A stretch of 64,000 bases of DNA from an uncultured Paracoccaceae bacterium (GCA_947501555.1 CANMWG010000003.1:124001-188000); one strand, 5' to 3'; shown: positions 17,958-26,898, counted from the first letter of the stretch. Program-made: numbers and translations. Notes: a model not told the origin generated them from the letters alone.

Positions 17958-18835
17958 TGAAGAAAACTCTTTTCCCGACAATCCTGACCCTCGTCTTGTC
18001 AGCCTGTATAACGGATGATGCCAGCGTCTTACGCAATGCCGATGCTCCATTTGGGTACTACCGTGGCCTCATGCCACACGAACATGGATTTCGGTACTCC
18101 GTCGAGGGTGAACCCGTCCGAGCAGGACAAGTGAGTGAACGGTTTGAACTGCGTGATGGGGATTGTGGCGGTAGCGACTGCACGAACCCGAGATACCGCA
18201 GTGAGGTGGGCATCAATCGCGAACGTACTCAGGCGAGAATTGGCGAAGACATCTGGTACGGATGGAGCTTCTACAATCAGAATATCCAATCATACTCAGC
18301 CAATATCAGCCTGATGAATGTGTTTGGCCAGTGGAAGATGGGTGGGAGCAATTCGCCCAGTATCAAGCTGGTTCAGATTGGACAAGGCGAAGCCTACCGA
18401 AATGGCAACCGCAGCCACGATGTCGTCATCCAAATGGACGATGCTAACGAGGGCTTGAACTGGGGTGAGCGCCGTAACTGGGGCATTGTTTGCCGCCTGT
18501 TCAGCATTGAGCAAGCCCGTGGACGCTGGACGGATATCGTGATCAACACGAATTTCAGCACAGGTGATGATGGGTACCTTCGTGTCTGGATCAATGGCCA
18601 ACAACGCTGCGACTATTCTGGCCCGATCTCGGTCATCACCGACACATCGCTGTATCCGGGTCCCAATTTCCGACGTGGAATCTACGGTAGCTTTACGACG
18701 AGATGGGATCGGGTCCAGCCGAACACACCGAAGCCCACGATGATTGCCTATTACGATGAGTTTCGTGTCGGACGGTCACGCCAAGACGTGGACATCAGAC
18801 TGATTGAGCAGGCAGGGTTGCCACCTGTAGACTGA
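17954..18835 (+). CDS. Polysaccharide lyase-like lipoprotein
   Basis: A protein of about 293 residues with a lipoprotein signal (MMKKTLFPTILTLVLSAC). The body resembles the heparin-lyase-I-like polysaccharide lyase fold (Pfam Polysaccharide lyase, PF14099): a beta-jelly-roll with WYGWSFY, the FGQWKMGG..SPSIKLVQ segment, RWTDIVINTNFSTGDDGYLRVWINGQQ and the terminal YYDEFRVGRSRQDVD. Members cleave uronic-acid-containing polysaccharides by beta-elimination; the substrate here is unknown. As surface cargo on a mobile element it could degrade capsule or exopolysaccharide, or change the host surface. Confidence 0.7.
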   Translation: MMKKTLFPTILTLVLSACITDDASVLRNADAPFGYYRGLMPHEHGFRYSVEGEPVRAGQVSERFELRDGDCGGSDCTNPRYRSEVGINRERTQARIGEDIWYGWSFYNQNIQSYSANISLMNVFGQWKMGGSNSPSIKLVQIGQGEAYRNGNRSHDVVIQMDDANEGLNWGERRNWGIVCRLFSIEQARGRWTDIVINTNFSTGDDGYLRVWINGQQRCDYSGPISVITDTSLYPGPNFRRGIYGSFTTRWDRVQPNTPKPTMIAYYDEFRVGRSRQDVDIRLIEQAGLPPVD

Positions 18836-18866
18836 TATCACCGAGCCGCCGCGAAGGAGATCATTC

Positions 18867-19658
18867 ATGAAGAACCAAACCAGTCTTGGGTTGCTTGCCG
18901 TATCTGCGTCCCTAGCCTGTGCCACTGCGGGCCATGCTCAAGGCATCGATGGTCTTTACCAACCTTCAGGGGCGTCATGGTCTTGTTCGGCGGATCAGGT
19001 TGGAATGGACGGTGGGGCATTGTCGATACAAGGTGATGTCCTCAACGGCGTCGAGAACCGTTGTTACCTCACCTCTCCGAGACCCGATGGTGCTGGCACC
19101 AGATACACAGCAGTCTGTTCGGCGGAAGGCGAAGAATACCGCGAAGACCTTACCCTGAAACCAACCGCAAATAGCCTGAGCCTCGAACGGGACGGATCAA
19201 CCGTCTACTGGGAGCGCTGTGGGGCCGCTCAGGGTGCTTCAGAGCGTCAGGAAGCATTCGCCCTGCCAACCAACGGCACATGGGTCTACGACTTTCGCCA
19301 GGGCTTCTCTGAGAGCAGTACTCGTGATCCCAGCGGTAACGTGATCTCGTTCTCCTGCAACGACTTCGGCGAGGATGGTGGTCTCTACGTCGAAATCGGC
19401 GGGGAGCCTGTGTCCAGTGGGCAGGTCACCTTCGATGTCGATGGCCTGACGTTCCCAATGACGGTATGGTCCGACGGTGGCAGTATCAACACCGAGTGCA
19501 GCGTTTGTGCCGCGAACTACACCGCACTCTGGGAAGCTACAGCGGCAGGCAATCTGCTCACTGTCCGCGCCTCGGATGGCCGTTCCGCAGCATTCAGCCT
19601 GAATGGTTCCCGTGACGCCCTTGGCGATTTCCCATGCCTCCCATCGGAGGACTTCTGA
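18867..19658 (+). CDS. Secreted cysteine-rich hypothetical protein
   Basis: A 263-residue exported protein with a signal peptide (KNQTSLGLLAVSASLACATAGHA). It contains ten or more cysteines in the mature part, and two similar halves appear to begin with GLYQPSGASWSCS and GTWVYDFRQGF..ISFSCND, suggesting a duplicated small beta domain. GAAGGAGATC precedes the ATG. The function is unknown; it follows the lyase-like gene by 31 bases and is probably cotranscribed. Confidence 0.65.
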   Translation: MKNQTSLGLLAVSASLACATAGHAQGIDGLYQPSGASWSCSADQVGMDGGALSIQGDVLNGVENRCYLTSPRPDGAGTRYTAVCSAEGEEYREDLTLKPTANSLSLERDGSTVYWERCGAAQGASERQEAFALPTNGTWVYDFRQGFSESSTRDPSGNVISFSCNDFGEDGGLYVEIGGEPVSSGQVTFDVDGLTFPMTVWSDGGSINTECSVCAANYTALWEATAAGNLLTVRASDGRSAAFSLNGSRDALGDFPCLPSEDF

Positions 19659-19674
19659 CCTGCTGGTATCATCC

Positions 19675-20049
19675 ATGGAAAAGCAAGTGCTGTTCAGAAG
19701 ACTCAGGCATAGGAACGCGATCCGTCGGGAACTCGGCATTCGTCAGTTCCATGTTCCCACCGTATTCAAAAGGAAGCTGAGACTGACCGAAGAACATCGT
19801 TACAACCAGTTGCTGGAGCCGTACCTTGTTGCCGCATTCCAGACCGCAGATTGGCCCGTGGGTTTCACACCTCGATTGTTGCTGGCGGTCAGACTGCACA
19901 GGAAAGCGGTTGATCAACTGAACCGTGAACATGGCATCTCTGACCCGAGGACCAAGAATCCTGATATGTTGAAGATTGTCGAAGCCTTTGCACCCGAGCC
20001 TGAAAGCAACGTGACTTCTTTCGGTAGCCATGAACGACAGGCCCACTGA
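19675..20049 (+). CDS. Small basic hypothetical protein
   Basis: A 124-residue basic, helical protein (MEKQVLFRRLRHRNAIRRELGIRQFHV...) with no export signal and no recognised family. The Arg-rich N-terminus could bind nucleic acid. It starts 17 bases after the secreted protein gene. An earlier in-frame ATG at 19603 overlaps that gene and is less likely. Confidence 0.45.
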   Translation: MEKQVLFRRLRHRNAIRRELGIRQFHVPTVFKRKLRLTEEHRYNQLLEPYLVAAFQTADWPVGFTPRLLLAVRLHRKAVDQLNREHGISDPRTKNPDMLKIVEAFAPEPESNVTSFGSHERQAH

Positions 20050-20131
20050 TACTCAATCAGTTGTCGCACATGTAACACCTGCAAGGAGTGGGTCTTCAGG
20101 TGGTTCCAATGATTGAAGCGTTGACGAAAGC

Positions 20132-20234
20132 CGCCCCTAAGAGGGACTAAGTGAAGCTCTGACTCAACCTCGCCCCTCTAAGGGACACGAAACCCGGCAG
20201 ATGTACGACTGCATCGGGGCGAAGGAGTCAGAGC
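20132..20234. repeat. Iteron-like repeats and long hairpin, candidate origin or structured RNA
   Basis: Two 16-bp direct repeats, CGCCCCTAAGAGGGAC (20132-20147) and CGCCCCTCTAAGGGAC (20171-20186), differ only in the central three-base loop of a CCCT-N3-AGGG hairpin. The second is embedded in a large stem: GCTCTGACTC (20156-20165) pairs perfectly with GAGTCAGAGC (20225-20234), and CGCCCC (20171-20176) with GGGGCG (20216-20221). It lies near a ribbon-helix-helix-like gene and a possible Rep gene. Confidence 0.55.
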
Positions 20235-20323
20235 CTCAGACAAGGTGACAAGCCAAGTCCTTTACAAACAAGCTACGTGAGAATTTTCCCGTTTCAAGCC
20301 CCCTGTAGAACTTGACTCCGAAT

Positions 20324-20491
20324 TCACGACAGATCGTGACCCTCAGCGATATATTCCCGCCAAAGAGCATCAACAGCATCGTCGATAAGACTGCCAAACG
20401 TCAGCCTTGTATACGTTCTGAGTTGTTCCAGTCGATCTTTAGTTGCACCTGCAACCGACCGCACTGCCAGTGTTTTTTTGGCGTTGTCCAT
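20324..20491 (-). CDS. 55-residue ribbon-helix-helix-like protein
   Basis: A short gene with a very good ribosome site (GGAGGTAACATC before ATG at 20491). The product begins MDNAKKTLAVRSVAGATKDR and continues LEQLRTYTRLTFGSLIDDAV then DALWREYIAEGHDLS. A beta strand (KTLAVRSV) followed by two amphipathic helices, the second with SLIDDAVDALWREY, fits the ribbon-helix-helix (CopG/Arc) fold. It is divergent from the Rep-like gene and beside the repeat array, so it may be a copy-control, excision or antitoxin-type DNA-binding protein. No toxin partner is visible. Confidence 0.65.
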   Translation of the reverse strand: MDNAKKTLAVRSVAGATKDRLEQLRTYTRLTFGSLIDDAVDALWREYIAEGHDLS

Positions 20492-20661
20492 GATGTTACC
20501 TCCACACTTATTTATGCAGATGGAATGTCAAACGAGTTAAGAACCGATATCCAACATCTGTTCCCCTCGGCACTATTCCAGCCCTATATATGTCGGACAG
20601 GTGTAGAACGGCTGATGCACAACAGTCAGCAACGTACCGAGGAAACAGGTGACGACTGGGC

Positions 20662-22041
20662 ATGAATAAAAGACGATACAATACGGACAAGAAAACGATA
20701 CGAAGTGATGGCAAGATGGCGTTTTCACCGCAAGGCCGTGCAGTTGCTGACAGACGTATTGATGCTCAGAAGCTAAGCCGCATTCAAAAGAAACTAGGAA
20801 CAAACGATACCTTCAGTGACGAGTTCAAAGCGGCATTTGATCCGAAGACTGAATACGGGCAAATTCTGGAGCGGGTCCAACTTGAGACCGAATTAGATGC
20901 CGCACGAAAGACCATCACAGCCCTCAGGAAATACCCAGACGATCCTGACTGCCAGCGCATCCTTGATGGGATGTGGGCCAAGCCGATACAGCGGAAGAAA
21001 GACTTCCCGCTCTGCCCGATCTGGCGTCATGAACGAGAGACCCGACTGATCTTCGCGGCTCAAAGCAGGTATGTGTTCCCACGGGTCACCGAGGAGTTGT
21101 ATCTGGTCACCATTGTGTTCGATTTCGCTGAGAACCTCGACCAGCTTGAGGAGTGCATGGTCGCCGCTCACAAGGGGATGCAGGGAGCTGTGGCCAATAT
21201 GGGGCGCAAACGCCACGGTGTCGTGATGGCAGGCACCTTGGAGTTCGACCTGAAGACATTCGATGACCTTACGACCGAACCCAAGTCGATCAGCCTCCTG
21301 AGGGAGCTTAGCGTGACTGCGACCGATGCTGGTGGATGGACCCTCACGGGGCATTTCTTCACCCGTGTCCCCCACAGGGACGTGCTAGAGGATTGGCTAC
21401 GCAAGACCTATCCATCTTCCACTCCTAGTTGGCGTCGTGTGCAGTTTGATCAGGTGAAACAGAACAAGAAACTCCTCGATCACCTGTCCAAGATTCTGTC
21501 CTACGCAAACAAGATGCCAATGGCATTATTCAAACCGCCGACACGCAAGACCAAGGGAGGCGAACGTAAGACCGCCGATAAATTGATGCGGCGGATGTCA
21601 GCGGCTTTCTATGGGGCCACTATGAACACGCACGTCGATCAGTCTGTCATCGACCTGAATGCAGCCATCGTCCAATGGGCAAAGTTTGTGGATCGGGTGG
21701 GACCAAAGCTGCTGTATTATTCAGTCGAGAGTTCCCATGCTCAGAAGTGGTATTCTGAGTCTGAGTTGGACTACATTCGGGTCACGGACGCTGACACGAC
21801 GACGGACGAAGATCGACGCGGTGATGACGGGATGAATGACGGTGAACATAAGATCGAACTACACCGCGATCATGGTCTGCTTCCCCCGTTTGAAGTGCTG
21901 CCACATCTGAAGGGCCGAGTGCGTGAACTGCGATCAAGACCTCTGACTTATGATGCTGAGTGGGATTCGATGACAGACTGTTCGGGGATCAACCCAGTTA
22001 CTCACTACCATGACTTTGATCAGTGGACGGTTAGGCCATAA
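20662..22041 (+). CDS. Possible replication initiator-like protein
   Basis: A 459-residue protein, not confidently recognised. Its middle has features reminiscent of rolling-circle Rep (HUH) proteins: a hydrophobic strand YLVTIVFDF (147-155, motif 1 position), GWTLTGHFFTRV (225-236) at the motif 2 position but with only one His, and an LLDHLSKILSYANK segment ending in a Y-x-x-K motif (281-284, motif 3). The C-terminus is acidic and hydrophilic. The neighbouring repeat array and ribbon-helix-helix-like gene support a replication or mobilisation role. An inactive or divergent Rep, or another DNA-processing protein, is equally possible. Confidence 0.4.
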   Translation: MNKRRYNTDKKTIRSDGKMAFSPQGRAVADRRIDAQKLSRIQKKLGTNDTFSDEFKAAFDPKTEYGQILERVQLETELDAARKTITALRKYPDDPDCQRILDGMWAKPIQRKKDFPLCPIWRHERETRLIFAAQSRYVFPRVTEELYLVTIVFDFAENLDQLEECMVAAHKGMQGAVANMGRKRHGVVMAGTLEFDLKTFDDLTTEPKSISLLRELSVTATDAGGWTLTGHFFTRVPHRDVLEDWLRKTYPSSTPSWRRVQFDQVKQNKKLLDHLSKILSYANKMPMALFKPPTRKTKGGERKTADKLMRRMSAAFYGATMNTHVDQSVIDLNAAIVQWAKFVDRVGPKLLYYSVESSHAQKWYSESELDYIRVTDADTTTDEDRRGDDGMNDGEHKIELHRDHGLLPPFEVLPHLKGRVRELRSRPLTYDAEWDSMTDCSGINPVTHYHDFDQWTVRP

Positions 22042-22251
22042 GTCTTGTTTCATTGGGTATCCTATATAGTTTCTCAGGTTCGACTGATGTCACTCCCTAT
22101 GCTTCGCTGTCGCTTCGCTTCGCACACTTACTATTAGGACCACTACCTCTGAGCAAATCATGGTCACCTTTCATTGGTAACAACCAGCGGCGAGGTTCGA
22201 GATCAATAGGTAAGGGATTCGGGAACGACATCATGATAGTTGGTTGTGGCG

Positions 22252-22812
22252 TCAACGAGACGCACCAGGTAGCCATCGATACAAAGTTGGCACCGATACC
22301 CCCACAGCAGCCGCAGCGTCCTTCACAGGGGTCCCAGACGCCAGCAACTCACGCACAGCGTTGATCTTATCTTCGGTCATCCGTCTTGGGCGTCCACCGA
22401 TGCGTCCCTTGGCCCTTGCGGCCTTCAGGCCAGCTTGAGTTCTCTCGATCACTAGGTCCCTTTCGAAGGCGGAGATTGCGCCCATGACGTGGAAGAGTAA
22501 CCGACCACCAGGTGTCTTCGTATCAATAGATTCCGTCAGACTCTGAAACTCGATTCCGTCCCTGTTCAGTCGATCCATGATCTCGATCAAGTGTGGGAGA
22601 CTGCGGGCAACACGGTCGAGCTTGAAGACAATCAACTTGTCGTCCGAGTTTGGGCGGAGATACTCCAGCACCTCTTCCAACACTGGGCGACCCTTCTTCG
22701 CACCTGATGCAGTCTCGGTGAAAATCTTGTCACATCCCGCCGCTTTCAATGCAGCGATCTGCGCGTCATGTGACTGACCCTCTGTGCTGATCCGTGCGTA
22801 TCCGATGTTCAT
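22252..22812 (-). CDS. Serine recombinase (resolvase/invertase family)
   Basis: A 186-residue small serine recombinase. The catalytic region MNIGYARIST carries the nucleophile Ser9; the conserved LIVFKLDRVARS with Arg residues, the long E helix (GAISAFERDLVIERTQAGLKAARAKG) and a C-terminal helix-turn-helix (KINAVRELLASGTPVKDAAAAVGVSVPTLYRWL) are all present. It is complete. The ATG at 22812 has AGGAGG seven to eight bases upstream. Just upstream, TATCGA (22833-22838) and TCGATA (22865-22870) form an inverted repeat that could be part of a recombination site. It may resolve multimers or invert or excise a segment of the island. Confidence 0.9.
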   Translation of the reverse strand: MNIGYARISTEGQSHDAQIAALKAAGCDKIFTETASGAKKGRPVLEEVLEYLRPNSDDKLIVFKLDRVARSLPHLIEIMDRLNRDGIEFQSLTESIDTKTPGGRLLFHVMGAISAFERDLVIERTQAGLKAARAKGRIGGRPRRMTEDKINAVRELLASGTPVKDAAAAVGVSVPTLYRWLPGASR

Positions 22813-23034
22813 TGATCCTCCTTCTCGAAACTTATCGACATCATAACGGGATGGCATAAAGGTTTCGATAGGGGGAAACGAGAGGATTTACACCTGTGGT
22901 TTATTGGCCAGGAATGCGTGGACGATCAGACCAATCGAGAACTCCGATAACGACCGTTTACGAGGCGCGGGAAATTGGCCTAGCCATCACGCCCCCCACA
23001 CCCTAGAGTTGCTGAATAACCAAAAGAATTAACT

Positions 23035-26000
23035 GTGAGCAGCACGATAATGGAAGTAACATTGGTCCACCTAAGTGACCTGCATTTCAAAAATGATGCA
23101 AAGAACCGATTTCGCCTAGAAAAACTACGAGACGATCTAGCCAAGTTACCTCTAGGTTCAAAGGTGGTAACAGTATTCACGGGTGATCTTGCCCAGTCTG
23201 GTGACACTGAGCAGTACAACGTTTTATTCGAATTGCTGATGGCACCGCTCATTGAGGCGGAACATGATATTGCAGTCGTACCAGGAAACCATGACATTCA
23301 GCGTGACTTGACCTCGGAGAAGGATGTCAAACCTTTTCTTGAGAATGCAGGTAGCAGTTATCTTTTTGATGGTAACACGTTGCGACCATCGCCCTTTTTT
23401 GATGAACCTAGTGGCCCTCTTAAGAATTACATGGATGTCGAAGCCTTATTCGAACCATATCTGGAACGAAACTACTACGGTTATGTCAAACAAGTCGGTG
23501 ACTTAGCGATTGTCGGGATGAACTCAACCTGGCTTTCACACGCCAGAGATAAAGGTGACACAGACAGAGGAAAACTACGGGTTGAACCCCACGTCTTGCA
23601 ACGCTTTGCGGAGAGACTGCCTAGTAACTCACTGAAGGTATTACTTCTGCACCATCCATTCGACTGGCTTGAGGAAACAACCCGAAACGCCGTTACAGCT
23701 TTGGCCACCGAACACTTTGACCTAGTTCTGTTTGGCCACGTACACACTGCGGACACAACATCCCTCGTACGGAACGAAAGCGGTGCGTCATTGATCCAAT
23801 CCCCCCCGCTGCGGGCGGATTGGTCTAAGGGAACAAACGGATATTCGATTATCCGATGTGATACTGAAACCAAAACATCCGAAATCACTTATCGTTCATA
23901 CTCAGAAAGTCGTCGTGCTTTTGTCCGAGGCGAAGACTTCGGCGAGAATGGAATTTGTTATCCAACAGAAGCCGATAGAAAGCACTACGAAAAGGCACCT
24001 TCTCTTTCTTCTTTGGCGCAGAAGTTTTTGGCTGAAACTCACGACTACGTTGATTGGCATCGACGAAACATTCGGGCCAAGTCAAGCTACATTGAAAGCT
24101 TCATTGTGCCGCGTGTGATGCGTGTGGTGGCATCCGAAGAGGAACAATGGCATGATCCGCCAGTATCGTTGGAAAGCCTGTTCACCCCGACAAGCCGTGA
24201 TCAATTTATCATAGCACCAGCCGACTCAGGCCTCAGCACAGGTGCGTTCTTAGTTTTCAAAGGACGCGCGGGTCTGGTGGATCAGACTGGCTCAATCCCA
24301 GTGTTTTTTGATGCAGGTGAATCAAGTATTAACAAGGCGTCGATACTAAGCTCCATGACTCAGAAATGTCTTGTCAGGTTTACTACATCTGAAATGCAGC
24401 GCCTTGCAGACCAAGGCGCGGTAACTTTGATTGTCGATGGCTTGAACCTTAGTAACGGAGAGAGGTTCAACTCCTTCAGAGAGATAATGAGTAAACACTA
24501 TCCGAAGGTACGGGTAGTGGCCTTCGTACGCACCGAAAAGGTCGGCCAAGCTGTATCAGGCGCAGATCACCCCAAACTTTCTGTGGTTGACGATGAAATC
24601 TATGAGTTGGGTGAACTGACGGTCGAACAAATCCGCGAAGTAATCGGCTTGCACAGAAAGAACGTCGATGAAGAAACTGCAAGTCGTCTTGCGACGCAGG
24701 CGGTTGAGTCCCTTGCTCAGATAAATGAACCTGTCTTCCCTAGTACTGTAGCAGTACTGGTGGAAACGCTTGTACAAGATCACGAGTTTCGACCTATCAA
24801 CAAGGCTCGGTTACTTGACCGATATGTAGAGTGTTTGCTTGGGCGCTTCGAACTTGAAGATGTCCGAGAAGGTAACTTTACTTCATATGACAAGATTGAT
24901 CTCCTGAGCTTCATTGCCAGACGCCTCCTAGAACAAGATCGTCCAGGTCTAAGTGATGAAGATTGGCTAGGTGTCATCACTGACTATGAACAAGGATTCA
25001 TGATCGAACTTCCACGAGGGTTGCTCGGTGAGTTTGAGGAAAAGGGCCTTCTTATCAGTGAAGGTGGATTTATCACGTTCAGGGCAGATTACCTGTTCTC
25101 ATATTTCATCGCGCGTCAGATGAAGGCCGACACTGCATTCGCCCAAGAACTGATCGCAGATGATGGCCTTTACAAACATGATGGTGAAGTCATCTTCTAT
25201 GGCGAGTTAGAAGGCACTGATACTGGGGCGGTCTTGAATGAGCTATATTCTAAGATAGGTGAACTTGAGCAAGCATTGTTAGAACAGTATTCCAAGGAAG
25301 GCATTGACCTAACTACAGAATGGATGGAAGCAACCGATGAGAAACCCGAGGACATTGCCGCGGCTATGGAAGAGCTGCGTTCCGTCGAAGACAAAGAGCC
25401 TGACCCTGAAGTTGCTGATGTTCGCGACAATCAAAAGTTAGCAAATGTCATGCGGAGACGAGGTATTGCTCGTCGAACTGAAGTCGTAGAGGTCGAAGCT
25501 CGTCTTCTAGTCACCATGAAACTTTACGGACAACTCATCCGAAATGCGCTGCACATAAGTGGACCTGACAAACTTCGGCACCTTGGCATGATGTATGAAG
25601 CTGCTGAGACATGGGTTGGTTTCATGAGCGCATCAAGGGCGCACATCGGTGCCCAGCCTGTAACTGTGGCGGGTGGGGTAACGTTCATCAACCATGATGC
25701 ACTGACCGATCCAACAAAATCTATCGCAGACTTTAAGTACAATGCGCCCAACTCAATTTCACGTATCCTCGCTGAGGCGGTTCGCAACCCTCAACTGTCC
25801 GTCGCATTGAGAAACGTACTTCCCACTTTGTCGCCTATGGGTGCTTTGTTCGCAAGAGATGCGTTGTTAGGGTTACCTTCAACCGACAACCATGCTGCAT
25901 ATCTTGAGAGCATTCGTACCAGTGATGACAAGACCCTGCTGAGGGCGTCGATGCGAACATTGAAGCGTAAGTACTTGGGTAGCGGAAGAGACACAGCGAT

Positions 26001-26151
26001 CCGAGAACACACCACTGGTATCGTAAATGACGTTCGCGCAATCGTTGGTGACGCGGCTATCGGTGGCAAGCATAGGCTCGAGAAGCAACGTTTGGTAAGG
26101 GACCTCAAAGAAAACGTGACAACTTTGTCGAAGAAAAGTGACGGGAAATGA
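23035..26151 (+). CDS. Metallophosphoesterase fused to degenerate STAND/NACHT-like NTPase
   Basis: A 1038-residue multidomain protein. The N-terminus is a calcineurin-like metallophosphoesterase with all metal-binding motifs: DLH (15-17), GD (50-51), GNHD (84-87), HH (206-207) and GHVH (234-237). The middle (about 385-560) has the layout of a STAND/NACHT ATPase: FIIAPADSGLSTG (391-403) in the P-loop position without the usual Lys, IPVFFDAGES, a Walker B-like VTLIVDGL (463-470) and a long helical region. The C-terminus is alpha-helical, possibly a sensor. The start is GTG at 23035 or ATG at 23050. It is followed after nine bases by an HNH-type gene. The architecture suggests a defence effector; this is inference. 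Confidence 0.75.
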   Translation: MSSTIMEVTLVHLSDLHFKNDAKNRFRLEKLRDDLAKLPLGSKVVTVFTGDLAQSGDTEQYNVLFELLMAPLIEAEHDIAVVPGNHDIQRDLTSEKDVKPFLENAGSSYLFDGNTLRPSPFFDEPSGPLKNYMDVEALFEPYLERNYYGYVKQVGDLAIVGMNSTWLSHARDKGDTDRGKLRVEPHVLQRFAERLPSNSLKVLLLHHPFDWLEETTRNAVTALATEHFDLVLFGHVHTADTTSLVRNESGASLIQSPPLRADWSKGTNGYSIIRCDTETKTSEITYRSYSESRRAFVRGEDFGENGICYPTEADRKHYEKAPSLSSLAQKFLAETHDYVDWHRRNIRAKSSYIESFIVPRVMRVVASEEEQWHDPPVSLESLFTPTSRDQFIIAPADSGLSTGAFLVFKGRAGLVDQTGSIPVFFDAGESSINKASILSSMTQKCLVRFTTSEMQRLADQGAVTLIVDGLNLSNGERFNSFREIMSKHYPKVRVVAFVRTEKVGQAVSGADHPKLSVVDDEIYELGELTVEQIREVIGLHRKNVDEETASRLATQAVESLAQINEPVFPSTVAVLVETLVQDHEFRPINKARLLDRYVECLLGRFELEDVREGNFTSYDKIDLLSFIARRLLEQDRPGLSDEDWLGVITDYEQGFMIELPRGLLGEFEEKGLLISEGGFITFRADYLFSYFIARQMKADTAFAQELIADDGLYKHDGEVIFYGELEGTDTGAVLNELYSKIGELEQALLEQYSKEGIDLTTEWMEATDEKPEDIAAAMEELRSVEDKEPDPEVADVRDNQKLANVMRRRGIARRTEVVEVEARLLVTMKLYGQLIRNALHISGPDKLRHLGMMYEAAETWVGFMSASRAHIGAQPVTVAGGVTFINHDALTDPTKSIADFKYNAPNSISRILAEAVRNPQLSVALRNVLPTLSPMGALFARDALLGLPSTDNHAAYLESIRTSDDKTLLRASMRTLKRKYLGSGRDTAIREHTTGIVNDVRAIVGDAAIGGKHRLEKQRLVRDLKENVTTLSKKSDGK

Positions 26152-26160
26152 GAGGTTAAA

Positions 26161-26823
26161 ATGGCAAAGAACTGTTACGTTTGCGGGCGTCACGCGACTA
26201 CTAAGGAACACTTTCCTCCCAAGTGCTTTTTCCCGAAGAAAGCTAACTTGCAGTTGACCACTGTCCCATCGTGCCCAGAGCATAACAATCAAAAATCACA
26301 TGATGATCAATACTTTCTTGCTCAAGTATTGATGAATGCTGCGAAGGGGAACAACCTACCAAAGAGACGTTTCCTTGAAGCCATCTCCCCGCAACTGAAG
26401 CAGTCGCCGAAGTTCAAGAAAATGCTTGCAAAGGACTCGGTCGATCTTGGAGGCGGTGCTGTCGCATATCCAGTTGACGTGGCCCGAATGATGAATGTGA
26501 TGGATGGCATATGCCATGCAATCATCTTCTACAAATATGGAGTGCCTCTGAATACGACTACGCACCGCATTCACCATGAGTTCTTGAGCTTCATGTCAAG
26601 TGACGAAGAACATGAGCGGTTCTTGGATTGTTTGATGTCTGGAATGACTAAACTCACCGATGAACACTCGTGGGCGGTTTCGGATTGGGAAGCGGACAAA
26701 CAAGATGAAGTTGTATATTCTTATAAACTCATTGCGCCTGCGGGAACGGACCTCTCAATAACGATCATTCATAATTTTTACGGGGTGTTCGATGTGGTGT
26801 CTTTGATGACGAAGGTCGCTTAG
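26161..26823 (+). CDS. HNH-nuclease-like zinc-binding protein
   Basis: A 220-residue protein whose N-terminus reads CYVCGRHATTKEHFPPKCFF, then PSCPEHNNQKSHDDQYF: two zinc-binding C-x2-C-like elements bracketing a K-E-H-x-P-P core and an H-N motif. This matches the HNH endonuclease fold as seen in small mobile-element and defence-associated HNH proteins. The C-terminal 150 residues are unassigned. It starts nine bases after the metallophosphoesterase-STAND gene with AGAGG upstream, so the pair is surely an operon and probably one functional unit. Confidence 0.72.
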   Translation: MAKNCYVCGRHATTKEHFPPKCFFPKKANLQLTTVPSCPEHNNQKSHDDQYFLAQVLMNAAKGNNLPKRRFLEAISPQLKQSPKFKKMLAKDSVDLGGGAVAYPVDVARMMNVMDGICHAIIFYKYGVPLNTTTHRIHHEFLSFMSSDEEHERFLDCLMSGMTKLTDEHSWAVSDWEADKQDEVVYSYKLIAPAGTDLSITIIHNFYGVFDVVSLMTKVA

Positions 26824-26898
26824 CTGTTAACGCCGCCGCAAAGATCAAACCTGCACAAAGCAATCCAAACCCTGTCGTCAGACCAACAAGATAGCCTT

